From assembly GCF_007744675.1 (NCBI RefSeq), contig NZ_CP036269.1:2061501-2125500 (forward strand): 64,000 nt of DNA, in the 5' to 3' direction. The stretch comes from Gimesia alba. GTDB lineage: Bacteria > Planctomycetota > Planctomycetia > Planctomycetales > Planctomycetaceae. Of the stretch, positions 9,668 to 18,158 are shown one piece after another. Below the pieces are notes generated by a model. The model saw only the letters and a program-made list of their open reading frames with translations, had not been told where the DNA came from and searched no databases. Position 1 is the first letter of the stretch. Every line of letters begins with the position of its first letter. The position numbers were made by a program, and so were the translations under genes.

Positions 9668-11032
9668 ATGACCAGCCAACAACTTGCGACTTTTGATTGG
9701 AAACGCTATCCCGAGACAGCCGCGTTCCTGAACGAGCGGATTGATGCGTTTTGTGCACAATCCCCACGTATCAAACAATTTGCGCAGGATTTGCAGACGA
9801 AAACCGGAACTCGGCTGATTGACTGGGTCGATCATTTTGAATTGCACTGGTCCGATGAACTGGAACAGACACTGATCAGCCTGGGTTATGAAGCGGCCAG
9901 CGGTTTAAAGTTCAAACTGTTCCAGCATCCGGCGGCACATTTTCCCGCCATTCAGGCGAGCAGTGGGGAGTCGGAGTCACTCTATGTGCGCGTGGATTCG
10001 GTGGTTGACTTTTTAGCCATCCATCAGTGTGCGCTGGAACTTCCCATTGAAGGAGCCCCGGGTGCCGCCGTGCGTCAGCGACTGGCATTTCATGAAGACG
10101 GAGTCGAACTTCACGTCATTGAACGACATGGCGTCCGCATCGACGCGGTGAAGAAGCAGCCTGAGGCAGATTTAAAAGACCTGCTCTATCATGCTCAGGC
10201 CTTTCATTTGCGCAAGCGGGATTTTGCCGGCGATGTGGACGGATTTGAACATGCCGAGTCGATGATTCGCGTCGCCATTGAAGATCTGGGAGTCGACCGG
10301 ACGTGCGATCTGTTTTTCGCAGCTGAGCGGGCATACTGGCAGCAACGGAACGCGGTCGCCCGCATTCAAAAAACGCGGCAGGATTTGCTGGGCGTCGGCT
10401 GGGCGAATCACGATCATCATACGTATCGCTCGAGCCGAACACATTTCTGGCGATTGATCTCGCTGTTGGAACTGCTCGGTTTCCAATTGCGCGAACGGTT
10501 TTATGCGGGCAAAGAGGCAGGTTGGGGCGCGCAGGTGCTCGAACATCCGACGACCGGCGTGGTCATTTTTGCCGACGTGGATCTTTCTCCCGAAGAAGTC
10601 TCGCAGGACTTTGCGCATGAGCCGCTCCCCGAATTGAAGGAACTGGGAACGGTGGGGCTCTGGTGCCGTCTGCACGGCGAAGCCTTTCTGCAGGCGGGCA
10701 TGCATCACCTGGAATGCCTGTTTGATTTTGATGCCGCCCGCGATCAACTGGCGGACGAGAACGACGTGAAGACGATGAAGCCGTTTACCGATCTGCCGCA
10801 CCTGCGTCAGGCATTTACAGCGGGGGAAATCTGGCCAGTCAAAGAGAGCCGGATTCAGTCGTTGCTGGATGACGGCCTGATTACCGATGAAGAAGCAGAC
10901 AAATTCCGCACGAAAGGAGCCATTGGTTCGCACCTGGAAATTCTGCAGCGGGAAGAAGGCTTCAAAGGCTTTAATCAGTCGGGGATCAATGACATTATTC
11001 TGGAGACGAATCCGTTGAAGATGCAGACGTGA
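9668..11032 (+). CDS. Tandem VOC-fold protein, possible metal-dependent oxygenase
   Basis: This 454-residue protein has no name I can give with confidence. Two stretches look like VOC (glyoxalase/dioxygenase) modules: residues about 50-150 (WVDHFELHW ... ALISLGY-type helix) and about 246-310 (WANHDHHTYRSSR, ELLGFQLRERFYAG, VIFADVDL). A later HHLE cluster near residue 344 (AGMHHLECLFDFD) could supply further metal ligands. ATG 9668 has AAGGAGAT upstream, a strong site. It is divergent from the lysine-degradation operon, separated by 185 bases. Because 2-oxoadipate is removed in some bacteria by a VOC-related iron oxygenase (HglS, DUF1338), a role in the next steps of lysine breakdown is attractive, but I do not recognise the HglS motifs here. 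Confidence 0.75.
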   Translation: MTSQQLATFDWKRYPETAAFLNERIDAFCAQSPRIKQFAQDLQTKTGTRLIDWVDHFELHWSDELEQTLISLGYEAASGLKFKLFQHPAAHFPAIQASSGESESLYVRVDSVVDFLAIHQCALELPIEGAPGAAVRQRLAFHEDGVELHVIERHGVRIDAVKKQPEADLKDLLYHAQAFHLRKRDFAGDVDGFEHAESMIRVAIEDLGVDRTCDLFFAAERAYWQQRNAVARIQKTRQDLLGVGWANHDHHTYRSSRTHFWRLISLLELLGFQLRERFYAGKEAGWGAQVLEHPTTGVVIFADVDLSPEEVSQDFAHEPLPELKELGTVGLWCRLHGEAFLQAGMHHLECLFDFDAARDQLADENDVKTMKPFTDLPHLRQAFTAGEIWPVKESRIQSLLDDGLITDEEADKFRTKGAIGSHLEILQREEGFKGFNQSGINDIILETNPLKMQT

Positions 11033-11044
11033 CAGGGAAGTGAG

Positions 11045-11338
11045 TTTTTTTTGCTACCACGAAAAACACGAAAGGTCACGAAAAAGACCCAAGTTGGGTG
11101 GCACTGTTGGCTTGCCCAACAGTGTTTGAGAAAGACATCCTTGGCAGGAAAAGTAAGTGTCGGGTGGTCCCGAATGTAATTCGGGATTGCCGGAGGCAAC
11201 AGGAAGTGGCAGTATGAATGAAGTACGTTTCAAGAGCGTACCTCATGCTCAGTACTCTGTTGTAAATTCTATGCGTGGGCTGTGACCTCCTGCTCGCTGC
11301 GCTCGGCCCGAATTGCATTCGGGCTTACCCTTTCTTTT
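11045..11338. repeat. Long composite repeat DR1, left copy
   Basis: This ~294-bp unit is repeated at 12774-13069 in the same orientation. It consists in order of a T-run with GCTACCACGAAA (family D), AGTTGGGTG plus palindrome A (11102-11124), a CCGAATGTAATTCGG palindrome followed by ATTGCCGGAGGCAACAGGA, AGAGCGTACCTCA, and family C (11286-11330: CTGCTCGCTGCGCTCGGCCC then GAATTGCATTCGGGCTTACC). The right edge is 12 bases from the stop codon of the enclosed oxidoreductase gene. Confidence 0.88.
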
Positions 11339-11350
11339 CTTTAAGCAAAG

Positions 11351-12571
11351 TCAGACTTCAGGCAAGACCCAAGGGGCGCGCCATTCTTCGCGGCCGCGGA
11401 GCTGGTTGGCTTCTTTGTCGTTTTCGAAGGTTTCCGTTTTCGGATCGAGGACCAGTGTGCGGCCGACACGGGCGGCGATGTTGCCGGCGTGGCAGAGGAC
11501 GGACGCGGGGTGCCCGACCGTTTCCAGATCACAGGCTGGTTTGTTGCGGGTCTTGATGCATTCAATGAAGTTCTGCACATGGGGTGCCGCAACGCTGTCG
11601 CCTTTGACTTCTTTGATCAGTTTGCCGCGTTCGCCATACACGCGCCAGCGGCTGTTGCCGATGGTCATGTGGGCTTTGTCGCCGTAGATGACAGCGCCCT
11701 CCGATTCGCCGTGATAGTGGTAGGGAGCCCAGATCCGCATTTCATAGGTGAGGATCTTCGGCGTTTTGCTCTGATATTCGTAAGTCACCTGCAGCGTATC
11801 GGGCCATTCCTGCATGTCGTCGAAATACCATTTGCCCCCGGTCGCGGAAATTTTGGTGGGGAGTGAAATCGCTGCGTCCCCCTGTGCTTCGCAGGCGGCG
11901 TTGAGTGCGGCGAACGCCATGTCGAGCCGATGCACGCCGTCATTACCCAGGTCGCCGGTGCCGTAATCGTGGAACCAGCGCCAGCGTCCGTGAAAACGAT
12001 TTTTATTGAAGGGGCGTTTTTTCGCCGGGCCGAGCCACATATCGTAATCGACAGTTTCTGGAGGTGTGCCATCGGGTGGATAACCGATGTTGCCTTGCTT
12101 GGTGCTTTCCCAGGCTTTGGCGACAAGACAGCGACCGAGGGCGCCACTGCGGATATAGTCGAGCGCCGACTTGAGCCGTTCGGTGGAACGGTGCTGTGAC
12201 CCCAGCTGCACGATGCGATTGTGTTTTTTCATCGCGGCGACCATGCGTTGGCCTTCGATGATATTATGCCCGTCCGGTTTTTCGACGTAGACGTCTTTCC
12301 CGGCCTGACAGGCGAGGATGGTGGGGATCGCATGCCAGTGATCGGGCGCGCCGATGACGATGGCATCGAGGCTCTTATCATCAATCAGACGTCGAAAGTC
12401 TTTGACGACCTTGGGCTGCTTGCCTTGCAGCTTAGTCACGGTATCGACGGTGTTTCCCAGGCGGGCGGAATCGACTTCGGCGATGGTCACGATTTCTGCA
12501 TTCGGATTGGCGGCGAAATATTGATTCAAGGCCGAGGCACGACCGCCGGCACCCATCACGCCGACCCGCAC
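11351..12571 (-). CDS. Gfo/Idh/MocA-family oxidoreductase, start region damaged
   Basis: From GTG 12571 the protein has 406 residues: a Rossmann NAD(P) domain (VGVMGAGGRAS at the start), the EKPDGHN block near residue 95 that carries the family lysine, and a C-terminal substrate domain (WRWFHDYGTGDLGNDGVHRLD). The same frame stays open upstream and encodes a clear Tat signal (DRRKFLQGSAVGLASL, 12658-12611), but that extension has no ATG, GTG or TTG. An ATG at 12669-12667 sits in another frame and meets TAG after three codons; one inserted base there would give MQSIDRRKFL. So the gene is either frameshifted at its start, uses ATC/ATA, or was sequenced with an error. Secreted sugar oxidoreductases of this type are common in planctomycetes. 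It is bracketed by DR1 repeats. Confidence 0.85.
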   Translation of the reverse strand: MRVGVMGAGGRASALNQYFAANPNAEIVTIAEVDSARLGNTVDTVTKLQGKQPKVVKDFRRLIDDKSLDAIVIGAPDHWHAIPTILACQAGKDVYVEKPDGHNIIEGQRMVAAMKKHNRIVQLGSQHRSTERLKSALDYIRSGALGRCLVAKAWESTKQGNIGYPPDGTPPETVDYDMWLGPAKKRPFNKNRFHGRWRWFHDYGTGDLGNDGVHRLDMAFAALNAACEAQGDAAISLPTKISATGGKWYFDDMQEWPDTLQVTYEYQSKTPKILTYEMRIWAPYHYHGESEGAVIYGDKAHMTIGNSRWRVYGERGKLIKEVKGDSVAAPHVQNFIECIKTRNKPACDLETVGHPASVLCHAGNIAARVGRTLVLDPKTETFENDKEANQLRGREEWRAPWVLPEV

Positions 12572-12655
12572 GCGTTCGCTGGCGGAGGCTTTGGTAACCT
12601 GTTCGAGCGAAAGACTGGCCAGACCGACGGCGGAACCCTGTAAGAATTTTCTGCG

Positions 12656-12669
12656 ATCTATGATTGCAT
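12656..12669 (-). other. Probable one-base frameshift at the oxidoreductase start
   Basis: ATG (12669-12667) reads ATG CAA TCA TAG. The Tat signal starting at GAT 12658 is in a frame shifted by one base. A single extra A would join the two. The ribosome-binding site GGGA lies 2-3 bases before this ATG. Seen directly; the cause (mutation or sequencing error) is not decidable here. Confidence 0.6.
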
Positions 12670-12773
12670 ATTCCCGTGTTTGAAAAGTCGCGGCGTGAGG
12701 GATGAATAGATCAACGAACTTTTATTATAGAAAATGGAGAGTGCAGGGCAAAAGAAAACTTGCAGAGGAACAC

Positions 12774-13069
12774 ATTTTTTTGCTACCACGAAAGGCACAA
12801 AAACACACGAAAAAGATCCAAGTTGGGTGCCACTGTTGGCTTGCCCAACAGTGCTTAAGAATGGCATTCTTGGCGGGGGTGGTACCGGATGTAATCCGGT
12901 ATTGCCGGAGGCAACAGGAGGTGGTAGTGTGAGTGAAGTAGGTTTTAAGAGCGTACCTCACTCTGGAAACTGCAATTCCTGGGAGACTCTATTGCGAATT
13001 GGATGCGTGCGCTGCAACCTCCTGCTCGCTGCGTTCGGCCCGAATTGCATTCGGGCTTACCCTTTCTTT
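12774..13069. repeat. Long composite repeat DR1, right copy
   Basis: The same order of modules as 11045-11338 appears here: family D, palindrome A (12831-12853), CCGGATGTAATCCGG with TTGCCGGAGGCAACAGGA, AGAGCGTACCTCA, and family C (13017-13062). Spacers between modules have diverged more than the modules. With the left copy it encloses the oxidoreductase gene. The rest of 12572-13293 has no gene I can support. Confidence 0.88.
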
Positions 13070-13293
13070 GGGACTGTTGTTTCTGGATCCATTGGGCATA
13101 TGAAACGGATTCGTTCCTCGCTCGGCGGGTCTGCACAGAGACCGACCCCTACCATTTAAGAAATCGTGCTGGTTTAGCCTGTGTCCAGGTTTACTGTTGT
13201 GTCTCCAAGGCTGTTTGGACCGAGTAGATTAGAATGAAGCACGCTATGGTTAAATGTGGCGCGCTCTGGAATCCCATAGGTGGTTTCAACTTC

Positions 13294-14151
13294 TCATTTA
13301 CTATTTTCTTCTTCTTCTTTTTCTTCCTCTACCATCTCGTGGTATTTCTGTTTGATTTCGTTGATGTCAACGGTGGGTTCGGGGAACTGCATGTTGAGGG
13401 ACTCCAGGGTCTCAGCGACGATGTGTGAGATGGCCAGATTGCGGAACCATTTGTGGTTGGAGGGGATGATAAACCAGGGGGCGTGTTCCGTGCTGCATTT
13501 GCTTAAGGCGGCCTCGAAGGCCTGGGTGTACTCGTGCCATAAAGGGCGTTCGGCGTAGTCGCTGTCACTGATTTTCCAGTGTCGTTTGGGGTCGTCGATC
13601 CGTTTTTTAAAGCGTTTCAGTTGTTCTTCTGCGTCGATATGCAGATAGAATTTCAGGATGTGAGTGTTGTTGTCGTGCAGCAGTTTTTCGAAGTGGTTGA
13701 TGTGTTCATAACGTTTGGACCAGACCGCCTCAGGAACCAGATTGTGCACGCGGACGACCAGTACGTCTTCATAATGCGAGCGGTTAAAGATCGCGACCTG
13801 GCCTCTTTCCGGTGTGGCACGGTGGTAGCGCCAGAGGAAATCGTGGGCCGCTTCAGTGTGTGAAGGGACCTTGAAACCGGTGACCCTGCAGCCTTGAGGA
13901 TTCATGGCACCCAGCACATGTTTAATCGTGCCATCCTTTCCTGCGGCGTCGCCCCCCTGCAGGCAGATCAAGAGCGAACGCTTGCCTTCAGCGTACATCA
14001 GGTATTGCAGCTCCTGCATTTTTTTCTGATATGCTTTGATCTCGGTCGAAGCCGTTGCGCGGGATTTTTGCCCATCTTTATAGCCCGCGTCGATCTGAGA
14101 CAGATCCACTTTACTCCCCGGTGTCACGCGAAATTGTTTGCAGTAATCCAT
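13294..14151 (-). CDS. ppk2: Polyphosphate kinase 2 family protein
   Basis: This 285-residue protein is a single-domain PPK2: Walker A GGDAAGKDG (residues 66-74), a lid/Walker B block FNRSHYEDVLVVRV (from 122) and the DPKRHWKISDSDYAER segment typical of the family. PPK2 enzymes move phosphate between polyphosphate and nucleotides (ADP/GDP to ATP/GTP, or AMP to ADP); which direction and nucleotide apply here cannot be read safely. The C-terminal tail is strongly acidic (EEEKEEEENSK). ATG 14151 follows GAGGTAACTT. It lies 54 bases after a P-type ATPase gene on the same strand, so polyphosphate may help supply ATP to that pump. Cytosolic. Confidence 0.93.
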   Translation of the reverse strand: MDYCKQFRVTPGSKVDLSQIDAGYKDGQKSRATASTEIKAYQKKMQELQYLMYAEGKRSLLICLQGGDAAGKDGTIKHVLGAMNPQGCRVTGFKVPSHTEAAHDFLWRYHRATPERGQVAIFNRSHYEDVLVVRVHNLVPEAVWSKRYEHINHFEKLLHDNNTHILKFYLHIDAEEQLKRFKKRIDDPKRHWKISDSDYAERPLWHEYTQAFEAALSKCSTEHAPWFIIPSNHKWFRNLAISHIVAETLESLNMQFPEPTVDINEIKQKYHEMVEEEKEEEENSK

Positions 14152-14205
14152 GGTTAAGTTACCTCGGTTTGGGGTAGTGAAAGGGAAAATCGTTTTGATG
14201 CTGGT

Positions 14206-16782
14206 CTACTTCCGGTTCATTCGACTTTTGAGAAATCGTTTGTACCAGGCGGGTCGATGATTTTCGATCTGTTCGACTTTTCGATAGATCGCCAGCTTGA
14301 CGAGATCGAGGATGACCATCCAGACCAGCATGTAGAGCCAGACCAGGCCGATGATTGTCCAGGGAATGGGAGAGACGAACCAGCCGAGTCCGCACATTAG
14401 AACGGCGAGGAGTTGTGTCCCGACGATCGCCAGAAACAACGGCTGTGCCGGCCAGGGAGGCATGAAAAACAGGCTGCGGGAACGCATCACAAACAGCAGC
14501 AGGTGCCCGCCGGCGACGATCTGCAGGAAGATGACCGTTTGCAGATGATCGGGTGTCACATGAATCCAGGTGAGCCAGTCGTGATTGCCCATCCATTCCA
14601 TGCCGATCAACAGCAGAGTGAATGTCTGTGCGACCGACAGCAGCCCCATCAGGCTCGAAATCGTGAGCAGCCGCCGCATATTCCAGCGCACCGGTTTGTC
14701 GGGCAAGAGCGTGTTGTCGTAAGCAATGGTCATGATGGGCACGTCGTCGAGTAGCGCCAGGAAGACGATCATCACCGGCGTGAGCGGCGAGAAACCGAAG
14801 AAGCAGGTTGAAAGCACGACCACGAACATGATGTCGAGCGTCATGCTGACGCGGAACAAAACATAGTTGATGATGCGTTCGAAAATCTTGCGTGCTTCAT
14901 CGATGGCATCGACGATGGTCGAGAGGCCGGGCTCGGTCAGAATCAAATCCGCGGCCGCCCGCGCGGCATCGGTGGCACCACTAACGGCGACGCCGCAATC
15001 GGCCTGCTTGAGAGCCGGCGCGTCATTCACGCCGTCGCCCGTCATTGCGACCACGTGTCCACGGTCCTGCAGTGCTTTGACAATGCCGTATTTGTGTTCG
15101 GGGAAAACGCGGCCGAAGCCATCGGCTTTTTCTACACAGGCCGTGATCGGTTCGGGCAGATGGCTCATATCCATTTCTTTGGTAAACAGGTCGGCGGCGG
15201 CCTGCAGATGATTGCCGATGCCCAACTGGCCGGAGATTTCGTTGCCGATCGCCACATCATCGCCGGTGATCATTTTGACCTCGATTCCATGCTCCTGTGC
15301 TTGCCGGATGGTCTCTTTGGAATCATCCCGCGGCGGGTCCAGCAGAGACAGGATGCCCAGGAACTTCCAGCTCGCACCATCGTCTGCCGATTCGGCGACA
15401 CCCAGCGCCCGCATACCCCGGGCGGCGAGATCAAGTACGGATTGTTCGCCTTTTGTTTTCGTTTCATCATCGAGCTGACAGAGTTCGATGATGACTTGCG
15501 GGGCTCCTTTGGTATATTTCCAAGTTTTGCCGTCCGCGTCGATAACAGTCGTTTCCGTCCGCTTGCTGACCGGATCGAAGGGGACGAATTTTTCCACGCG
15601 AAAGCTGTCGAGTACATCGGTCTGCTTGAGACCAGCAACGACGGCCAGGTCAATGGGATCGTCGTCGTCCCGTTGTGAAGCAAGGGCACCGGCGAGGGTA
15701 ATGGTTTCGGGATTGTCAGTGTCAAACAGAATCGGCTCGCCGAGACTCAACTGGTTTTTGGTCAGTGTGCCGGTTTTATCGGAGCAGAGGATATCGACGC
15801 CCGCCAGTTCTTCGATGGCTTCCAGCCGCGACACGATGGCTTTCTTTCTAGACAATGCCAGCGCGCCCAAGGCATTGGTGACGGTGATCACCGTCGGCAT
15901 GGCGACGGGAATCGAAGCGATCAATAGGACGAGGATCAGCCGCAGAATGTCGACGAGTTCGGTCCAGTGCCAGTCATCTTTCACGATAACATCTCGGTAG
16001 AATTCCACGCTGAACAGAACGAAAGCCAGTATCATCGACAGGAAGATCAGAAAGTCGCCGATCTGCCCGACCGCTTTCTGGGAGTGCGAAGCCGCGGTGC
16101 CGGCAGTCGCGACGAGGCTGGCGGTCCGACCGAAGAAGGTGTTTTTTCCGGTGCCGATGACGACGGCCGTCATTTCCCCTTTCTTGGCAATACTGCCGGA
16201 GTAGCCGCTGTCGCCCACTTTTTTACTCACCGGTAACGATTCGCCGGTGAGAGCGGCCTGATCGATGCTGAGGTAATCGCCGCCGATGAAACGGACGTCG
16301 GCCGGCAGGACTTCGCCGAGCTTGATCCGAATGACATCGCCGGGCACCACTTCGGCGGCATCGATGGGGGAGAACTTTCCGTCGCGGAGCGCCCGGGCTT
16401 TAGGCGCCATGCCTGCTTTCAAAGCGGCCAGCGCATTAGATGCTTTTCGTTCCTGCCAGAAACCGGAGGCCGCGTTGTAAACGAGCAGGCCCATGATGAT
16501 GCCGAAGTCGGGCCAGTGGCCGATGAGGGCGGAGAGAAATGCAGCCGCTTCGATCATCCAGGGAATCGGTCCCCAGAAGTAACGCAGAAATTTCATCAGG
16601 TCGCTGATCTCTTCGTCGGCCAGCTCGTTGCGACCGTATTGTTCGAGGCGCTTCGACGCTTCTGCAGAGGAGAGACCGGCGGCCGTTGTTTCGAGCCGTT
16701 GATAGACGGTCTCCAGGTCGGCCTGTTCCAGATCGGGTTCACTGTTTGAGCTGTCGCTGGTGGAAGCAGGGGCTGAATTCAT
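14206..16782 (-). CDS. P-type plasma-membrane proton ATPase (P3A-like)
   Basis: This is an 858-residue membrane pump. The actuator motif TGES is at residues 179-182, the phosphorylated aspartate is D335 in SDKTGTLT, the nucleotide-domain KGAP is near 425, and the hinge TGDGVNDAP is at 581-589. About ten membrane helices are visible in the usual places (about 68-106, 240-305 and 635 onward). The M6 segment ALLDDVPIMTIAYDN and the overall length match P3A proton ATPases of plants, fungi and some bacteria and archaea rather than metal or calcium pumps. ATG 16782 follows GGAGAG. It would expel protons at the cost of ATP. It is transcribed with ppk2 downstream. Confidence 0.92.
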   Translation of the reverse strand: MNSAPASTSDSSNSEPDLEQADLETVYQRLETTAAGLSSAEASKRLEQYGRNELADEEISDLMKFLRYFWGPIPWMIEAAAFLSALIGHWPDFGIIMGLLVYNAASGFWQERKASNALAALKAGMAPKARALRDGKFSPIDAAEVVPGDVIRIKLGEVLPADVRFIGGDYLSIDQAALTGESLPVSKKVGDSGYSGSIAKKGEMTAVVIGTGKNTFFGRTASLVATAGTAASHSQKAVGQIGDFLIFLSMILAFVLFSVEFYRDVIVKDDWHWTELVDILRLILVLLIASIPVAMPTVITVTNALGALALSRKKAIVSRLEAIEELAGVDILCSDKTGTLTKNQLSLGEPILFDTDNPETITLAGALASQRDDDDPIDLAVVAGLKQTDVLDSFRVEKFVPFDPVSKRTETTVIDADGKTWKYTKGAPQVIIELCQLDDETKTKGEQSVLDLAARGMRALGVAESADDGASWKFLGILSLLDPPRDDSKETIRQAQEHGIEVKMITGDDVAIGNEISGQLGIGNHLQAAADLFTKEMDMSHLPEPITACVEKADGFGRVFPEHKYGIVKALQDRGHVVAMTGDGVNDAPALKQADCGVAVSGATDAARAAADLILTEPGLSTIVDAIDEARKIFERIINYVLFRVSMTLDIMFVVVLSTCFFGFSPLTPVMIVFLALLDDVPIMTIAYDNTLLPDKPVRWNMRRLLTISSLMGLLSVAQTFTLLLIGMEWMGNHDWLTWIHVTPDHLQTVIFLQIVAGGHLLLFVMRSRSLFFMPPWPAQPLFLAIVGTQLLAVLMCGLGWFVSPIPWTIIGLVWLYMLVWMVILDLVKLAIYRKVEQIENHRPAWYKRFLKSRMNRK

Positions 16783-16898
16783 CTAACGGGCTCTCCGAAG
16801 CTGTGGGGAAATCGGACTGGCCGACGCGGTTGTTACCTGCTGCGGAGTATACTGGCTGAGGAACAGATCGACAATACGATCACGGCGGAGGCAATTTT

Positions 16899-18158
16899 TC
16901 AAAAGCGGGTGGGCGAAAAGGGATTCGCGTCGATGTGCGTTGGTTTGCCTTGTATGAGTTCTGCAATCAACCTTCCAGTGGCGGCGGCCATACTCATGCC
17001 GAGCATGTTGTGGCCGGTGGCGAGATAAGCGTTCGTGAAGCGGGGGGTACGGCCGATGATCGGCAGACTGTCCCAGGTCATCGGACGCCAGCCGAACCAG
17101 CGCTCCTGTTCATTTTCGGTGAAAGGGGTGCGGAGATAGGGTTCGGCAGATCGCTTCAACTGGGTGATACGATGTGGGGGAAGGGAGGTGTCATAGCCGG
17201 CGAACTCCATCATCGAACCGAGTCGATAGCCGTTCTGGAACGGAGAGACGCCGACTTTGTGCTCGGGGAACAGCATCGGATACTGCGGGCAGGGCGTGGG
17301 CCGCTGCATAGTGACGGAATAGCCTTTGCCCGGCTGGATGGGAATGCGGCATTCCAGTTCTGCGGACAGCTGCGGGCTCCAGGCACCGGTGGCAAAGATC
17401 ATCCAATTCGCCTCCAGTTCTCCGCACGAAGTTGTCAGCTGTGTGACTCGATCCGCCGATTTTTGAAGCCCTTGCAATTCACAGTTCTCAACAAACGTAA
17501 TGCCCCGCTGTTTGAGCCGGGCGATCCATTGGGAATTGAGCAGGTCGGGGCGCACCGAGGCATCGTCCGGATAATAGAAGCCGCCGGCAAGATCAGGTTT
17601 GAGTGCCGGGTCGAAGGCGGGTAAATCGGCGCCTTTGATTTGATGGGCGTTCACACCAAAGTGATCGGACAGGATCTGATCTGTTTTCGAAAATTCGTGC
17701 ATCCCGGCTTCCGTCTGCAGGACATACAGCAGCCCCTTTTGCTGCCATTCGCATTCCAGCTGCTCTTCTGTGATGAGTCTCTTGTATTCGGTCATTGAAG
17801 AATCGAGGATCGCTTTGAGGTGGTTTCCCGCGGCGAGCATTTGACGATGCGTGCAGCGGCGGGCGAATTGCCACATCCAGTTCCAGAGTGCGGGGCTGAA
17901 CTGTGGTTTGACGCGAAACGGTGCATGTGGGTTGAATAACGATTTCAAAGCCGTCTTAAACGCCCCCGGTTCGGTCAACGGCAGAACATGGCTCGGGCAG
18001 ATATAGCCGCAGTTGCCGTGCGAGCAGGCGCCGGCGAGGGAACCTCGATCGATGACGGTGACTTGCAGGCCTGCTTTGGACAGGTAGTGCGCGCACGCAA
18101 TGCCGATGATGCCCGCGCCGACGACGATCGCTGATTCCGATTGGGAAGAGGAATTCAT
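16899..18158 (-). CDS. FAD-dependent D-amino-acid (D-hydroxyproline) dehydrogenase
   Basis: This 419-residue DAO-family flavoprotein has an N-terminal dinucleotide motif (VVGAGIIGIACAHYL), the CSHGNCGYICPSH loop, and C-terminal GWRPMTWDSLPIIG and ATGHNMLGMSMA blocks typical of DadA-type dehydrogenases. Its ATG overlaps the stop of the upstream epimerase gene (ATGA, 18155-18158), which implies translational coupling, and AAGGA lies 5 bases upstream. In this context the likely substrate is cis-4-hydroxy-D-proline, oxidised to a pyrroline carboxylate. A general D-amino-acid dehydrogenase is the alternative. Peripheral inner membrane or cytosolic face is expected. Confidence 0.88.
   Translation of the reverse strand: MNSSSQSESAIVVGAGIIGIACAHYLSKAGLQVTVIDRGSLAGACSHGNCGYICPSHVLPLTEPGAFKTALKSLFNPHAPFRVKPQFSPALWNWMWQFARRCTHRQMLAAGNHLKAILDSSMTEYKRLITEEQLECEWQQKGLLYVLQTEAGMHEFSKTDQILSDHFGVNAHQIKGADLPAFDPALKPDLAGGFYYPDDASVRPDLLNSQWIARLKQRGITFVENCELQGLQKSADRVTQLTTSCGELEANWMIFATGAWSPQLSAELECRIPIQPGKGYSVTMQRPTPCPQYPMLFPEHKVGVSPFQNGYRLGSMMEFAGYDTSLPPHRITQLKRSAEPYLRTPFTENEQERWFGWRPMTWDSLPIIGRTPRFTNAYLATGHNMLGMSMAAATGRLIAELIQGKPTHIDANPFSPTRF

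Noticed and set aside
10172..10933. Minus-strand frame of 253 codons opposite the VOC-fold protein
   Set aside because: The plus-strand gene has a strong ribosome-binding site and structured domains; the minus frame has neither.
13234..13558. Plus-strand frames with long Phe and Ser runs
   Set aside because: They are the complement of the acidic Glu-rich tail codons of ppk2.
14413..16236. Long plus-strand frames opposite the P-type ATPase
   Set aside because: They are antisense shadows of a clear gene with full motif content; none shows domain features.
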